From: Verrucomicrobiales bacterium | GTDB taxonomy: Bacteria; Verrucomicrobiota; Verrucomicrobiia; Verrucomicrobiales; DEV007 | Direction: 5' to 3' | Length of the DNA stretch: 35,803 nucleotides | Assembly (NCBI GenBank): GCA_028281705.1 | Contig: JANQJH010000467.1 | Location: 1 to 35,803 of the forward strand | Part shown: one piece after another, positions 21,207 to 28,649 of the stretch | Numbering within the stretch: the stretch's first letter is position 1 | Layout: each line of letters starts with the position of its first letter | Notes under the pieces: generated by a model | The model's input: only the letters and a program-made list of their open reading frames with translations | Told to the model about the DNA's origin: nothing | Databases searched by the model: none | Position numbers and translations under genes: made by a program

Positions 21207-22138
21207 GAGGCCACCTCCGTTCTTTCATTGAGGAGACTCGCAGTGAAATGCCCCCAGTCTGAAATCTCGCTAGAATCAAGTGTGTGCGTCGGCGTGCCGT
21301 TCTGGAGCCTATCTATTTCTTGTCCAGGAAGTAGGCACTGCGCCCGGATGTAATCGGTCATCGCCGCGGGGTGTGGCGTAGCTCCACGAGTGCCCTTGAC
21401 CTCTCGACACCAGAGGCCGCCGATGGTGTGGCACTTGTCTGCGGCCCGTCTCTCCATGACAACGATCTTCGAGAGTTCCTCGCGGTTGAGGTCGTGTAGC
21501 TCGCGGGGCTTGCTGGCCGCGCAGAAGAAGCATGCCGACTTCGGCGGGACGGGGAGATCTGCTGATTGAATGGCGGCGATGCAGTCGTCCCTGGTCCATC
21601 CCCACTCGATGAGCGGGTATCGAGTTTGAAACCGCTCTTCCTCTTTCGTAGGCAGTTGGTGCCGGGCGCTAGCTTTTTTGAGCCGGTGGGTTTCAGTGCA
21701 ATCGTAGCCGACACAGCGGACGACTTTGCGGCCAGCCTTCCAGGCCTCCTGGGCGGGCCCCCATTGCTTGATCCATTGGAGTTGGGGTTGAACCTTCCAT
21801 TTCAGTGAGCAGGAATGCTTGTGAAACCCGAAGCTGATACTTGGCAGAGTGGAATTGCTCAGGCAGTTCTCGAAGAGTGTCTTGTAGGGCGGCCAGTGTT
21901 TGAACTTCTTGGGCCGGTACTGAATGACGGTGACCTGAGGGAATCCAACGCTGGTCAACCAACGGTTGATCACCGGGAGGTAGTCCATTGTGACCTGCTT
22001 CTCACTGCCGGTGTCGGCGAAGGTGATGAGATCCGGGCGCTCTCCTCTCTGGTGGAGTCCCACGAGAATGGCCGTGCTGTCGACGCCCATGCCGTAAGCA
22101 ACGGTCAGGGGATCTGTATCGACTTGAGAGGCCGTCAT
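21203..22138 (-). CDS. PP-loop protein, phosphoadenosine-phosphosulfate-reductase-like (phage)
   Basis: This is the first gene of the leftward operon, with GAGGAGGG before the ATG. AYGMGVDSTAILVGL (14-28) is the PP-loop that binds ATP or the phosphosulfate nucleotide, and LITFADTGSEK is the next family motif. HSCSLKWKVQPQ, VRCVGYDCTETHR and SACFFCAASKP carry Cys residues that could hold an Fe-S or metal centre. The 311 residues match the phage 'PAPS reductase' family. In phages such proteins probably modify RNA, DNA or a small sulfur compound instead of feeding sulfate assimilation; which one is not known. No partner sulfur gene is visible. Confidence 0.7.
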   Translation of the reverse strand: MTASQVDTDPLTVAYGMGVDSTAILVGLHQRGERPDLITFADTGSEKQVTMDYLPVINRWLTSVGFPQVTVIQYRPKKFKHWPPYKTLFENCLSNSTLPSISFGFHKHSCSLKWKVQPQLQWIKQWGPAQEAWKAGRKVVRCVGYDCTETHRLKKASARHQLPTKEEERFQTRYPLIEWGWTRDDCIAAIQSADLPVPPKSACFFCAASKPRELHDLNREELSKIVVMERRAADKCHTIGGLWCREVKGTRGATPHPAAMTDYIRAQCLLPGQEIDRLQNGTPTHTLDSSEISDWGHFTASLLNERTEVAS

Positions 22139-22289
22139 GCCGCCCTCCTCTCATCCTGGGTTGCTGGGCTTCCACCAGTTGGCGGGAGCAGATTTTGGGC
22201 GGCATCTCGCGCCCGGCATCCGCTCTTTCCAGAGCCGAAAAGTGTCAGAACACAGTTTATCTGGCTTGCTACGAAGCCGGTTGGCCTCG

Positions 22290-22315
22290 AAAGTAGGTCC
22301 AAACTAGACCCACTT
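22290..22315. promoter_or_regulatory. Inverted repeat upstream of the leftward operon
   Basis: AAAGT-a-GGTC and GACC-c-ACTTT are matching arms around a seven-base spacer, with one mismatch pair. It lies about 150 bases upstream of the first operon gene and 45 bases from the tRNA fragment. It could be an operator for the early operon or a binding site of the integration machinery. I see no convincing -10 and -35 boxes in 22139-22358. Confidence 0.4.
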
Positions 22316-22358
22316 TTCCAAAAAGGCCTGTTTTCCCCGGGTTCTACGGGATTTCCCC

Positions 22359-22407
22359 TAAGCTTCCCAAGCTTGACACGAGGGTTCGATTCCCTTCACC
22401 CGCTCCA
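22359..22407 (+). other. Attachment site: 3' part of tRNA-Gly(CCC)
   Basis: From 22359 the sequence folds as the second half of a tRNA: anticodon stem TAAGC/GCTTG around loop TTCCCAA (anticodon CCC at 22366-22368), variable loop ACAC, T stem GAGGG/CCCTT around TTCGATT, acceptor strand CACCCGC, discriminator T and encoded CCA at 22405-22407. The expected 5' acceptor strand GCGGGTG and D arm are absent upstream, so this is a displaced 3' fragment. That is the usual outcome of tyrosine-integrase insertion into a tRNA gene, where the phage restores the tRNA at the other end. The core crossover is expected inside this segment. Integrase and intact tRNA should be to the left, outside the window. 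Confidence 0.85.
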
Positions 22408-22823
22408 CTTTCCCCTCTAAATATAGGATTTTCGCGATTCGAGGCTTGTCTGTAGCGACAGATCGTGGCCGGATCACCGCATGTTCGATCTCGGAAAAAG
22501 ATCACAGGCAGATCACGCAAGCGCCCTGCAATCTAATGCGACTGCTAGTCCAAGCCCGTCTCTCCAAGCATAGCCGAAGTTAGTGACTCAAGCACCTGGC
22601 AAACGAACCCAGGATTTACTGGTGCGGCCAGTTCGCCGGTCAGGTGCCGTGTCCGTGATACTCAGCCTGGTGTTGGAGTCCAGCGTTTCCGACAAGAAGT
22701 GAGGACGCGGGTACCCGGCTTCAATTCATGGCCGGTCACGCCTCTGCGGACTCCGCGGCTCTGCCCAACCCCTCACCGAATCCGCCGGGAGCGGAAGCGC
22801 TCGTTGATTGATCGATCTTTGGA
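22408..22823. other. Gene-poor stretch next to the attachment site
   Basis: I see no gene with start, ribosome site and sensible composition in these 416 bases. A small perfect hairpin TCTGT-AGCG-ACAGA sits at 22449-22462, and TTGATC/GATCAA half-sites lie near 22803-22826 after the stop side of the leftward gene. It is probably the original downstream flank of the tRNA-Gly gene. Confidence 0.5.
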
Positions 22824-23399
22824 TCAAGTCCACGCAGGCTGCGATACGCCGCCTATCGTATGATACTGGCTCATGCGTTTCACATCAGGAACGTGATCGC
22901 CGGACGATTCCTTGATGTCTTTCTTATATTGCTCAAATGAGTTGGGAACCATCCACATCGTCTGCCACCAGCCCTTGGTCACCGTGGTGGAAATAAAGTC
23001 GTGCTTTTGGCCCACAGGTTTACCCGCCGAGTTGGTGCCCGTATACTTGAGCGTGAACTCGATATTGAAGGGTATGTCCAAAAAGGGATACCACCTATCT
23101 GCAACAGCGATCCTCTTCTTGTAGATCCCCACTTCCGCCCCGTGGCCTCCGGGCCATTCCGCCATGCCAGGATACATCTTGGGGCTAATATAACCTTTCC
23201 ACAACTGAACCACCATGTGTTTCGGTAGATCCGGCAGGGGTGCATACTTCCAGTTCTCGATCCAAGTCGTGCGGTAATTCGGAAGCACGACATAGGGGCC
23301 ACATGCGATATCCTCTACCTGGGTTTTCCAATAGGCGGATATCCGGATACAGTCGTACCCTTTCCATTTGAATTTTTCGAGTTTGTGAGTGTCTGTCAT
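22824..23399 (-). CDS. Hypothetical 191-residue protein
   Basis: This is the first chromosomal gene after the prophage. It has no signal peptide or membrane span. It is rich in aromatic residues and Lys (KFKWKGYDCIRISAYWKTQ, GPYVVLPNYRTTWIENWKY, KGWWQTMWMVPNSFEQYKKDI), which suggests a soluble beta-rich protein. I recognise no domain. Base composition by eye is lower in G+C than in the genes to its right, so it could be horizontally acquired next to the integration site. Confidence 0.6.
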   Translation of the reverse strand: MTDTHKLEKFKWKGYDCIRISAYWKTQVEDIACGPYVVLPNYRTTWIENWKYAPLPDLPKHMVVQLWKGYISPKMYPGMAEWPGGHGAEVGIYKKRIAVADRWYPFLDIPFNIEFTLKYTGTNSAGKPVGQKHDFISTTVTKGWWQTMWMVPNSFEQYKKDIKESSGDHVPDVKRMSQYHTIGGVSQPAWT

Positions 23400-23542
23400 T
23401 GACGTCGCTTACCGTGATTGGCGTGACATTGTGGGAGAGAACGATCCTTCCGGCCATCCCCCAACGCGATCTTTCACGGCCTGTGTTTTAGGCAGGCTGT
23501 GATGGCTTTGTCAAGCCTGGCGGCGCAACTGAGCGCTGAGCC

Positions 23543-24247
23543 TCAGTCGCCCGGTCGCGGTTTCTCCGGGGAAAGAACGCTGATGAGGAGCACAAAGAAG
23601 CAGAGAGCCAAATTGAATAGCGGTATCTGCAACGGCAACGGGAGAGAATAGATGATCGCAGTCGCGGGAATCCACACAATCCAGATGGACAAGAGAACGC
23701 TGGGAACCTCGAAGAGGAACAATCTTCGGTTTATGTTGGGACGGAACTTCCTCCAGGAGAACCCCGAATCCCTCCATCCATAAAAGATCGCCGTCATCGG
23801 TGCGGACCAGATCGGACAATAGATGAACTGATCGACAAGCACTTTGGTTAGTATCGTCTGCCACACGGGATCGTCGCCAAAGAGCAACGCCTGAAAACGA
23901 TAGAGGGCATCCACGTCGATTCCTCGAAAAGCCCAATAGAGGACAAAGAAGAGACACCACTGCCACGCCAACCCTCTTGGAACCCGCCTCGCCCACCAGA
24001 GATAGAGGAACGGAATCAGCCCTCCGAAAACGGCTGTGGCGACGCCCGAATACAAGAAGCCATAGCGCACCTTGAATTCCATGATCCCCTCAAATCCATC
24101 GCGGGCTTCCTCGACGTGATAGTAGATCCAGACGATGACCAAGCCCACGATCCAGAGTACCATTCCCGGAAGGATGTTGGCGCGAACTCCCTTCAGACTC
24201 GTCGACCACAATTCGAGGAACCACTGTTTGGCGTCAGAGAAATCCAT
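23543..24247 (-). CDS. Integral membrane protein resembling the Mpv17/PMP22 family
   Basis: The ATG at 24247 (MDFSDAKQWFLELW) is preferred over a TTG at 24295. The 234 residues have four to five membrane spans (LPGMVLWIVGLVIVWIYY, FLYSGVATAVFGGLIPFLYLWW, WCLFFVLYWAF, VPSVLLSIWIVWIPATAIIYSLP, NLALCFFVLLISVLS). KVLVDQFIYCPIWS and WIVWIPATAIIYSLPLPLQIPLFNL resemble the Mpv17 family pattern 'K...DQ....P' and 'W.lWP..q.inF..vP...r......wn.yLS'. Family members are channel-like proteins; the bacterial role is unknown. A hairpin of uncertain function overlaps the stop codon (around 23522-23551). Confidence 0.6.
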   Translation of the reverse strand: MDFSDAKQWFLELWSTSLKGVRANILPGMVLWIVGLVIVWIYYHVEEARDGFEGIMEFKVRYGFLYSGVATAVFGGLIPFLYLWWARRVPRGLAWQWCLFFVLYWAFRGIDVDALYRFQALLFGDDPVWQTILTKVLVDQFIYCPIWSAPMTAIFYGWRDSGFSWRKFRPNINRRLFLFEVPSVLLSIWIVWIPATAIIYSLPLPLQIPLFNLALCFFVLLISVLSPEKPRPGD

Positions 24248-24415
24248 GGGGAACGCAGAGGACCGCAAGGTGACAGCTTCATCGACGATGGGCAAGATCG
24301 CGGTGTTGATGAATCTGTTGGAAAGACATGATCATGCTGCACCCTGTCCCATCGCATGATAGCTTGTGAATCTGGATCGATCGATCGCACACCACCACTT
24401 CCATTGGAAAACGCC

Positions 24416-25471
24416 ATGAACTCCCAATCCCCTCTTCCCACCGCCGTCTTCGCCGCGCCATCGTGCCTTCGCGTCCGGGCGTTCCTCACCATCTTCGCGT
24501 GCTTGGCCACCTGGGCCCAGGCGCACCCGGGAGATGGACTCATTGTCGACAGTCAGGATGCCATCTACTTCGGCTGGGTGAAGCCTTTCGTCAATCGAGG
24601 CCGGCCGGCTCACCACGCCTGTGTCTGGAAACTCGATGCCGGTGCGGCCGAGCCCCAGCCGCTCTTCCGGTCGGACCATGCGCCGAGAAAGGCGCAGTCG
24701 AGCAACATCTGGGTGACCTACGGACTGGACGGCCGCATCTACTGCCGGGAGAGACAGTACTTGGGTGAGCGGAATGGGAAGGACGTCTTCGTCACGGACG
24801 TTTGGCTTCTCGCAGCGAACGGCGAGAAAAAACACCTCCTGGGCCCGGTACGAGGGCGGTCGGGTTTCGGCGGAGCCTTCGCCGTCGATCGCAATGGCGC
24901 CATGTATCACGTCACCGAACGCTGCGTCATTCATCGACGGAATCCCGATGGCTCCTCCGCAGTGCTGGCCGGTGGCGCCAGAGGCTACCAAGATGGCAAG
25001 GGCGGCGAGGCCCAATTCGAGAACATCAGCTGCCTGGCGTGGGGATCCGATGAGATGCTCTACGTCAGTGATCACGACAAGATTCGCCGCCTGAAGAGAG
25101 ACGGCACGGTCACGACCTTGGCCGACGGCCTGTTCGATCTCGTGAAAGAGAGTGACCACAACCATGAAAGAGCTTTCCCGCTGCGAGGGCGGATACATTT
25201 TTTTGATATGACAGTGAACAAGGAGGGCGACGTCTTCGGCGCCGACTGGGGAACGCGACAGGTGATCAAGATTTCTTCGAAAGGCGAAAAATCGATCTTC
25301 CACCGCAGCCCTTCTCCCTGGTCTCCCGAGGGTATCGCCGCCAAGGGAGATGCCCTCTACCTCCTCGAAACGACGGCGCCGGAACGGCCGGAGATCAGAC
25401 CCCGGGTGCGCAAACTGAATCTGGACAGCACCACGTCGACTCTATTTGAAGTCCCCGCAAATGACGAATAA
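24416..25471 (+). CDS. Secreted NHL-repeat beta-propeller protein
   Basis: The ATG at 24416 gives a signal peptide (RAFLTIFACLATWAQA, cleavage before HPGDG). The mature part is a beta propeller. One blade is a clear NHL repeat: AGGARGYQDGKGGEAQFENI followed by MLYVSDHDKIRRLKRDGTVTTLADG. Weaker repeats lie at DGRIYCRERQYLG, DRNGAMYHVTE and DVFGADWGTRQVIKI. Such propellers bind ligands or have lactonase-like activity in the periplasm; the substrate is not evident. It stands alone on the plus strand, divergent from the membrane protein gene and followed after 116 bases by a phosphatase. Confidence 0.7.
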   Translation: MNSQSPLPTAVFAAPSCLRVRAFLTIFACLATWAQAHPGDGLIVDSQDAIYFGWVKPFVNRGRPAHHACVWKLDAGAAEPQPLFRSDHAPRKAQSSNIWVTYGLDGRIYCRERQYLGERNGKDVFVTDVWLLAANGEKKHLLGPVRGRSGFGGAFAVDRNGAMYHVTERCVIHRRNPDGSSAVLAGGARGYQDGKGGEAQFENISCLAWGSDEMLYVSDHDKIRRLKRDGTVTTLADGLFDLVKESDHNHERAFPLRGRIHFFDMTVNKEGDVFGADWGTRQVIKISSKGEKSIFHRSPSPWSPEGIAAKGDALYLLETTAPERPEIRPRVRKLNLDSTTSTLFEVPANDE

Positions 25472-25587
25472 CGAATCGCTCTGAGACGATGGCATTGCGG
25501 CCGGTGTTGCGTCCGAACGGCGTTCTCGTCGGTAGGAACTCGAATCGAAGAAGTTGAGTCGCGGTCAAGTTTCGGCCAAGGTCCGGC

Positions 25588-26313
25588 ATGCAGCTCTTGC
25601 TCTTCGATATCGACGGGACGCTGATAGACACCGGCGGTGCCGGTCTGGGTGCCTTGGAGGCGGGCATGCGCATCGCTTTTCCCCGGGAGACGGCAGGGGA
25701 GGAGATGCCACCGCTCGATCTCGCCGGAGCCACCGATAGCGGGGTGTCCCGGTACCTTTTCAAGGCTTTCGAGGTGCGGCACACCCCGGAAAATGAAGAC
25801 GCCTTTTTCGCCGCTTATATCGACGTGCTCAAGTCGCGTCTCCTCGGCCAAACGCCGCCACCGGGGCGCGTTCTCACGGGGATTGCAGCCCTCTTGAAAG
25901 CGTTGCAGCGGCAACAGGAGACGAAGGTGGCACTCTCGCTTCTCACGGGAAACACCCGTTCCGGCGCCGAAGTTAAAACCACGGCCTATGGCCTGCATTC
26001 CTTTTTCGACTTCGATTGCGGCGCCTACGGCTGTGATCACTGGGATCGCAATCAGTTAGGATCGGTCGCCGTCAAACGAGCCTCCAAGCGTCATGGCCAC
26101 GCGATTCCCCAAGATCGGGTCACGATTATCGGCGATACACCAAAGGACATCGCCTGCGGCAAGGCCATCGGCGCACGCACCGTCGCCGTCTCGACGGGAA
26201 GCTATGATCGCGAAGCTCTGGCGACCTGGAAACCGGATCACCTCCTGGACGATTTCTCCGATGTGCCCGCCGTGCTCACTCTGTTGCTCAGCGGCGACAA
26301 CCATTCCAAATAG
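25588..26313 (+). CDS. HAD-superfamily phosphatase (phosphoglycolate-phosphatase-like)
   Basis: The protein has 241 residues. Motif I is FDIDGTLIDT, with nucleophile D7 and acid D9. Motif II is LSLLTGNT, the Lys motif falls near VKRASKRHG, and motif IV is IIGDTPKDIACGKAIGA with the metal-binding Asp pair. The helical cap lies between motifs I and II, as in the Gph-like subgroup. It removes phosphate from small molecules in the cytoplasm; the substrate cannot be predicted. A REP-like palindrome lies downstream, between this gene and the convergent secreted-protein gene. Confidence 0.8.
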   Translation: MQLLLFDIDGTLIDTGGAGLGALEAGMRIAFPRETAGEEMPPLDLAGATDSGVSRYLFKAFEVRHTPENEDAFFAAYIDVLKSRLLGQTPPPGRVLTGIAALLKALQRQQETKVALSLLTGNTRSGAEVKTTAYGLHSFFDFDCGAYGCDHWDRNQLGSVAVKRASKRHGHAIPQDRVTIIGDTPKDIACGKAIGARTVAVSTGSYDREALATWKPDHLLDDFSDVPAVLTLLLSGDNHSK

Positions 26314-26369
26314 GTGAAGCCGAAAGCCAAATGTTGCGGACACTTTGAGGTGCTTCCCAAAAAAATAAC

Positions 26370-26388
26370 CGAGGGACTGAAGTCCCTT
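26370..26388. repeat. REP-like palindrome, copy 1
   Basis: The element centres on AGGGACT-GA-AGTCCCT (26372-26387) and is preceded by CC. It is the reverse complement of the core at 32355-32372, including the flanking bases (CCGAGGGACTGAAGTCCCT against AGGGACTTCAGTCCCTCGG). It sits in the 82-base gap between convergent genes. Palindromes with a GGGAC...GTCCC stem are typical of REP elements moved by RAYT transposases. Confidence 0.7.
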
Positions 26389-26395
26389 CGTGATT

Positions 26396-28504
26396 TCAAG
26401 GATCCCACTTGACGCACCACCGATTCGATCCCTGTTCCGCGAGTTCCACGAGGGCGAGATCCTCCGCGTTGTTGGGATAGCGTGGCGTCTCCTGCAAGAC
26501 GTAGCGATAGGGCTCCTCGCCCCCCGGCCGAGCCATGGCGAGCGAAAGCCCAAGGCCTAACTGGCTGTTGCGGTTCCCCAGGGCCCATGGGTGTCTGTAG
26601 AAATAAGATCGTGTCATCTGCACCGTGAGCCGCCGCACTCCATTTGGCAAGGTGGAGAGTCTCGCCACGCGGCCCGGGACCAAGGGGCGCTTGGCATAAC
26701 CATTTCCGAAATGAGCCTGCCTGGCAAAGGGGCTCACGGTCGCCGGTCCGTCCTCCGGACCGGCCGTGATGAAGAGCATGCCGGCGTAGCCGAGAGTCTG
26801 ACGTTTCTCGAAGGAACGGGCATCCAACATCAGATCCACGCGAAGGGCCGATTCCTCCTTGCCGTCCCCGGCTTCATTTTTCCTCTCGTCGACGGCCAGT
26901 TCGAAATTCTTCAGGTCCACGTGAATGGTCAAATCCGTCTTTGAGGCCTCGACCATGAGTGAGGCCTCGGGAGGCCCCACCGCCAACGGATCCTGATTCT
27001 TCGGCGCCGCTCGCCCGGAGGAACCGACCCATTGCAAGGGAATGGATTTGCCCAGGGGAAACTGCCGGATGGCGTCGAGCCGACGCTCGACCACGCCATA
27101 CTCGCCGTCGTCCCCCAGACGCACGATCAACGTTTCGTGATGGTGACGCTGATTGATGTCGTCCGGCAAGGTCACGGCCCAATCGATCATCGCCGGGCTT
27201 CGATTGAGGAAAGTCAACGTCCCGCGGGATCTCTGATCGCCGAAGACCAGCTCGTAGGGCAACCGCTCAGGCGCCCCATCGAAGGGAAAGAGGCGCGCCC
27301 GGACCGGTACGGTCCCGAGATTGTTGTGCTGCGCGTGATCCAACCACTCGAGACCCACAGGCCCGAGTGGCACGGTGGCATGGATCCAGGACACTCTCCG
27401 GTCATCGATGACGATGAAGCTCAGGGGATGTTCGCCTCGAAAGGTCTGGCCGCGCCCTTCGGGCCGACCCACTTGAAAGGAAACCGGCCGTTGCCGTTGG
27501 TCCGGCTGGGGCTGGAAACGTCGCCCACCACGCTGGCCCGCAGCGCTGGGAACGATCAGCCCGCCAAGCTTCTGTTCGGTCTCACGCTGGAGCGTGACGG
27601 TCAATTTCTCCGCTCCGGCTCCCGACGTCGCGCTGGCGCGATACCGCGAGGGTTTTGGCGATTCCGTCAGGACTCGGAAGAGCGCCTTGCCCACCGTCTG
27701 TTGCCGGCGCCCGGTGATCCCGACTTCCCGATCCTGCCCCTGGATCCAATCGATGGATTCCCGCAGAAAGTTTTCCCAGATCGTCCGAGCCGAATCGTCC
27801 GGATGAAAAAGGACGGCGCGGGGAAAGAGTTCCGGGTTGGGATCGTAAAAGGCGATCTGGTTCTCCTCCGCCCAGCGTTGCAGCACCACGGTCTGGGCGC
27901 GGGCCTCCAGCTTGAGGACCAAGGAATCGCCATCGAAGCTGAACGCCCGTGGTCCCACCGCGACCCATTCCGTGCCCGTGCTCTTGATCTCGGTGTGCAG
28001 CTTGTCGAAGGCACGAGCCAAGGTCGCCAATTCGAAGTTCGTCGCGGAATCGCCCGGCCCGGCGCAAAGGACGAGCAGATCCGGCTCGTTGAGTAGCCCT
28101 AGGGTCGTCACGTACTGCATCAGCTGAAACACGCCGGGATCCTGGGCGTCCGTGGCGCGGCACTCATAGGTGATCTTGGGACGCTTCTCCTCCAGATGGG
28201 CCGAATCGTAGACATTGTAGACCCCTCCCGTGTAGTAGAACGACTCCTCCAGCCCGCGTAGAAACGCTTTCACCATGGATTGGCGTTCCTCATGATCCTT
28301 GAGCAGCAACGGGTCCCCCACGAAGGCCACATGGACCGATTGCCGCCGCTCCATTTTCTCGAAGAGCTTGGGCAAGCTGGCCCCAAAGCGCTGCTGACTC
28401 TCCAAAGGAAGCGTCGGGACGGCCCAGAGCCATCCCGCTTGGCCCGAAACGAGGAGCCACGCGGTGATGAAGAGGAAGCGAGAGAGCAGCAGTCGGCGAG
28501 TCAT
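26396..28504 (-). CDS. Large secreted protein with SGNH-like N-terminal region
   Basis: The ATG at 28504 gives a signal peptide (RRLLLSRFLFITAWLLVSGQAGWLWA); the longer frame to 28651 runs into the divergent sulfatase gene. The N-terminal 260 residues have the alternating layout of an SGNH/GDSL hydrolase: VHVAFVGDPLLL, VYNVYDS, DLLVLCAGPGD, WVAVGPRAFSF and FYDPNPELFP. The catalytic Ser position is Pro (GDP, 63-65), so it is probably not an active esterase. The C-terminal 400 residues are beta-rich, like an S-layer or carbohydrate-binding accessory domain. It is divergent from the sulfatase with 145 bases between, so the two may share regulation and a role in polysaccharide use. The family call is tentative. 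Confidence 0.6.
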   Translation of the reverse strand: MTRRLLLSRFLFITAWLLVSGQAGWLWAVPTLPLESQQRFGASLPKLFEKMERRQSVHVAFVGDPLLLKDHEERQSMVKAFLRGLEESFYYTGGVYNVYDSAHLEEKRPKITYECRATDAQDPGVFQLMQYVTTLGLLNEPDLLVLCAGPGDSATNFELATLARAFDKLHTEIKSTGTEWVAVGPRAFSFDGDSLVLKLEARAQTVVLQRWAEENQIAFYDPNPELFPRAVLFHPDDSARTIWENFLRESIDWIQGQDREVGITGRRQQTVGKALFRVLTESPKPSRYRASATSGAGAEKLTVTLQRETEQKLGGLIVPSAAGQRGGRRFQPQPDQRQRPVSFQVGRPEGRGQTFRGEHPLSFIVIDDRRVSWIHATVPLGPVGLEWLDHAQHNNLGTVPVRARLFPFDGAPERLPYELVFGDQRSRGTLTFLNRSPAMIDWAVTLPDDINQRHHHETLIVRLGDDGEYGVVERRLDAIRQFPLGKSIPLQWVGSSGRAAPKNQDPLAVGPPEASLMVEASKTDLTIHVDLKNFELAVDERKNEAGDGKEESALRVDLMLDARSFEKRQTLGYAGMLFITAGPEDGPATVSPFARQAHFGNGYAKRPLVPGRVARLSTLPNGVRRLTVQMTRSYFYRHPWALGNRNSQLGLGLSLAMARPGGEEPYRYVLQETPRYPNNAEDLALVELAEQGSNRWCVKWDP

Positions 28505-28649
28505 GGAAGGGATCGGCTGAACCATGGCCGAAGGCTGGCCGGGACACAATCTCATCTCGCGAGGATTTTTTCCTCTTTTTCCGCGGGAAAGCTCACCCCG
28601 AAACCGGGAGAGCTTTCGGTGTCTCCGCGGATCTGATAGATCCCCAGAC

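Larger units (their letters stand above)
1..22407. mobile_element. Prophage, right-hand part (left end outside the window)
   Basis: The region carries phage tail genes on the plus strand, then a single long minus-strand operon of phage replication and recombination genes, and it ends at a tRNA-Gly 3' fragment. No integrase, repressor, terminase or capsid gene is visible, so those must lie left of base 1. Beyond 22407 the gene content changes to chromosomal secreted and metabolic genes. The right boundary is seen directly; calling the whole block one prophage is inference from gene content and order. Confidence 0.88.

Noticed and set aside
22449..22462. Small hairpin TCTGT-AGCG-ACAGA as an RNA gene or terminator
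   Set aside because: Five base pairs without a T-run, no conserved partner elements; it could occur by chance.
24332..25303. 323-codon minus-strand frame
   Set aside because: It is antisense to the NHL-propeller gene, which has a signal peptide and a recognisable repeat.
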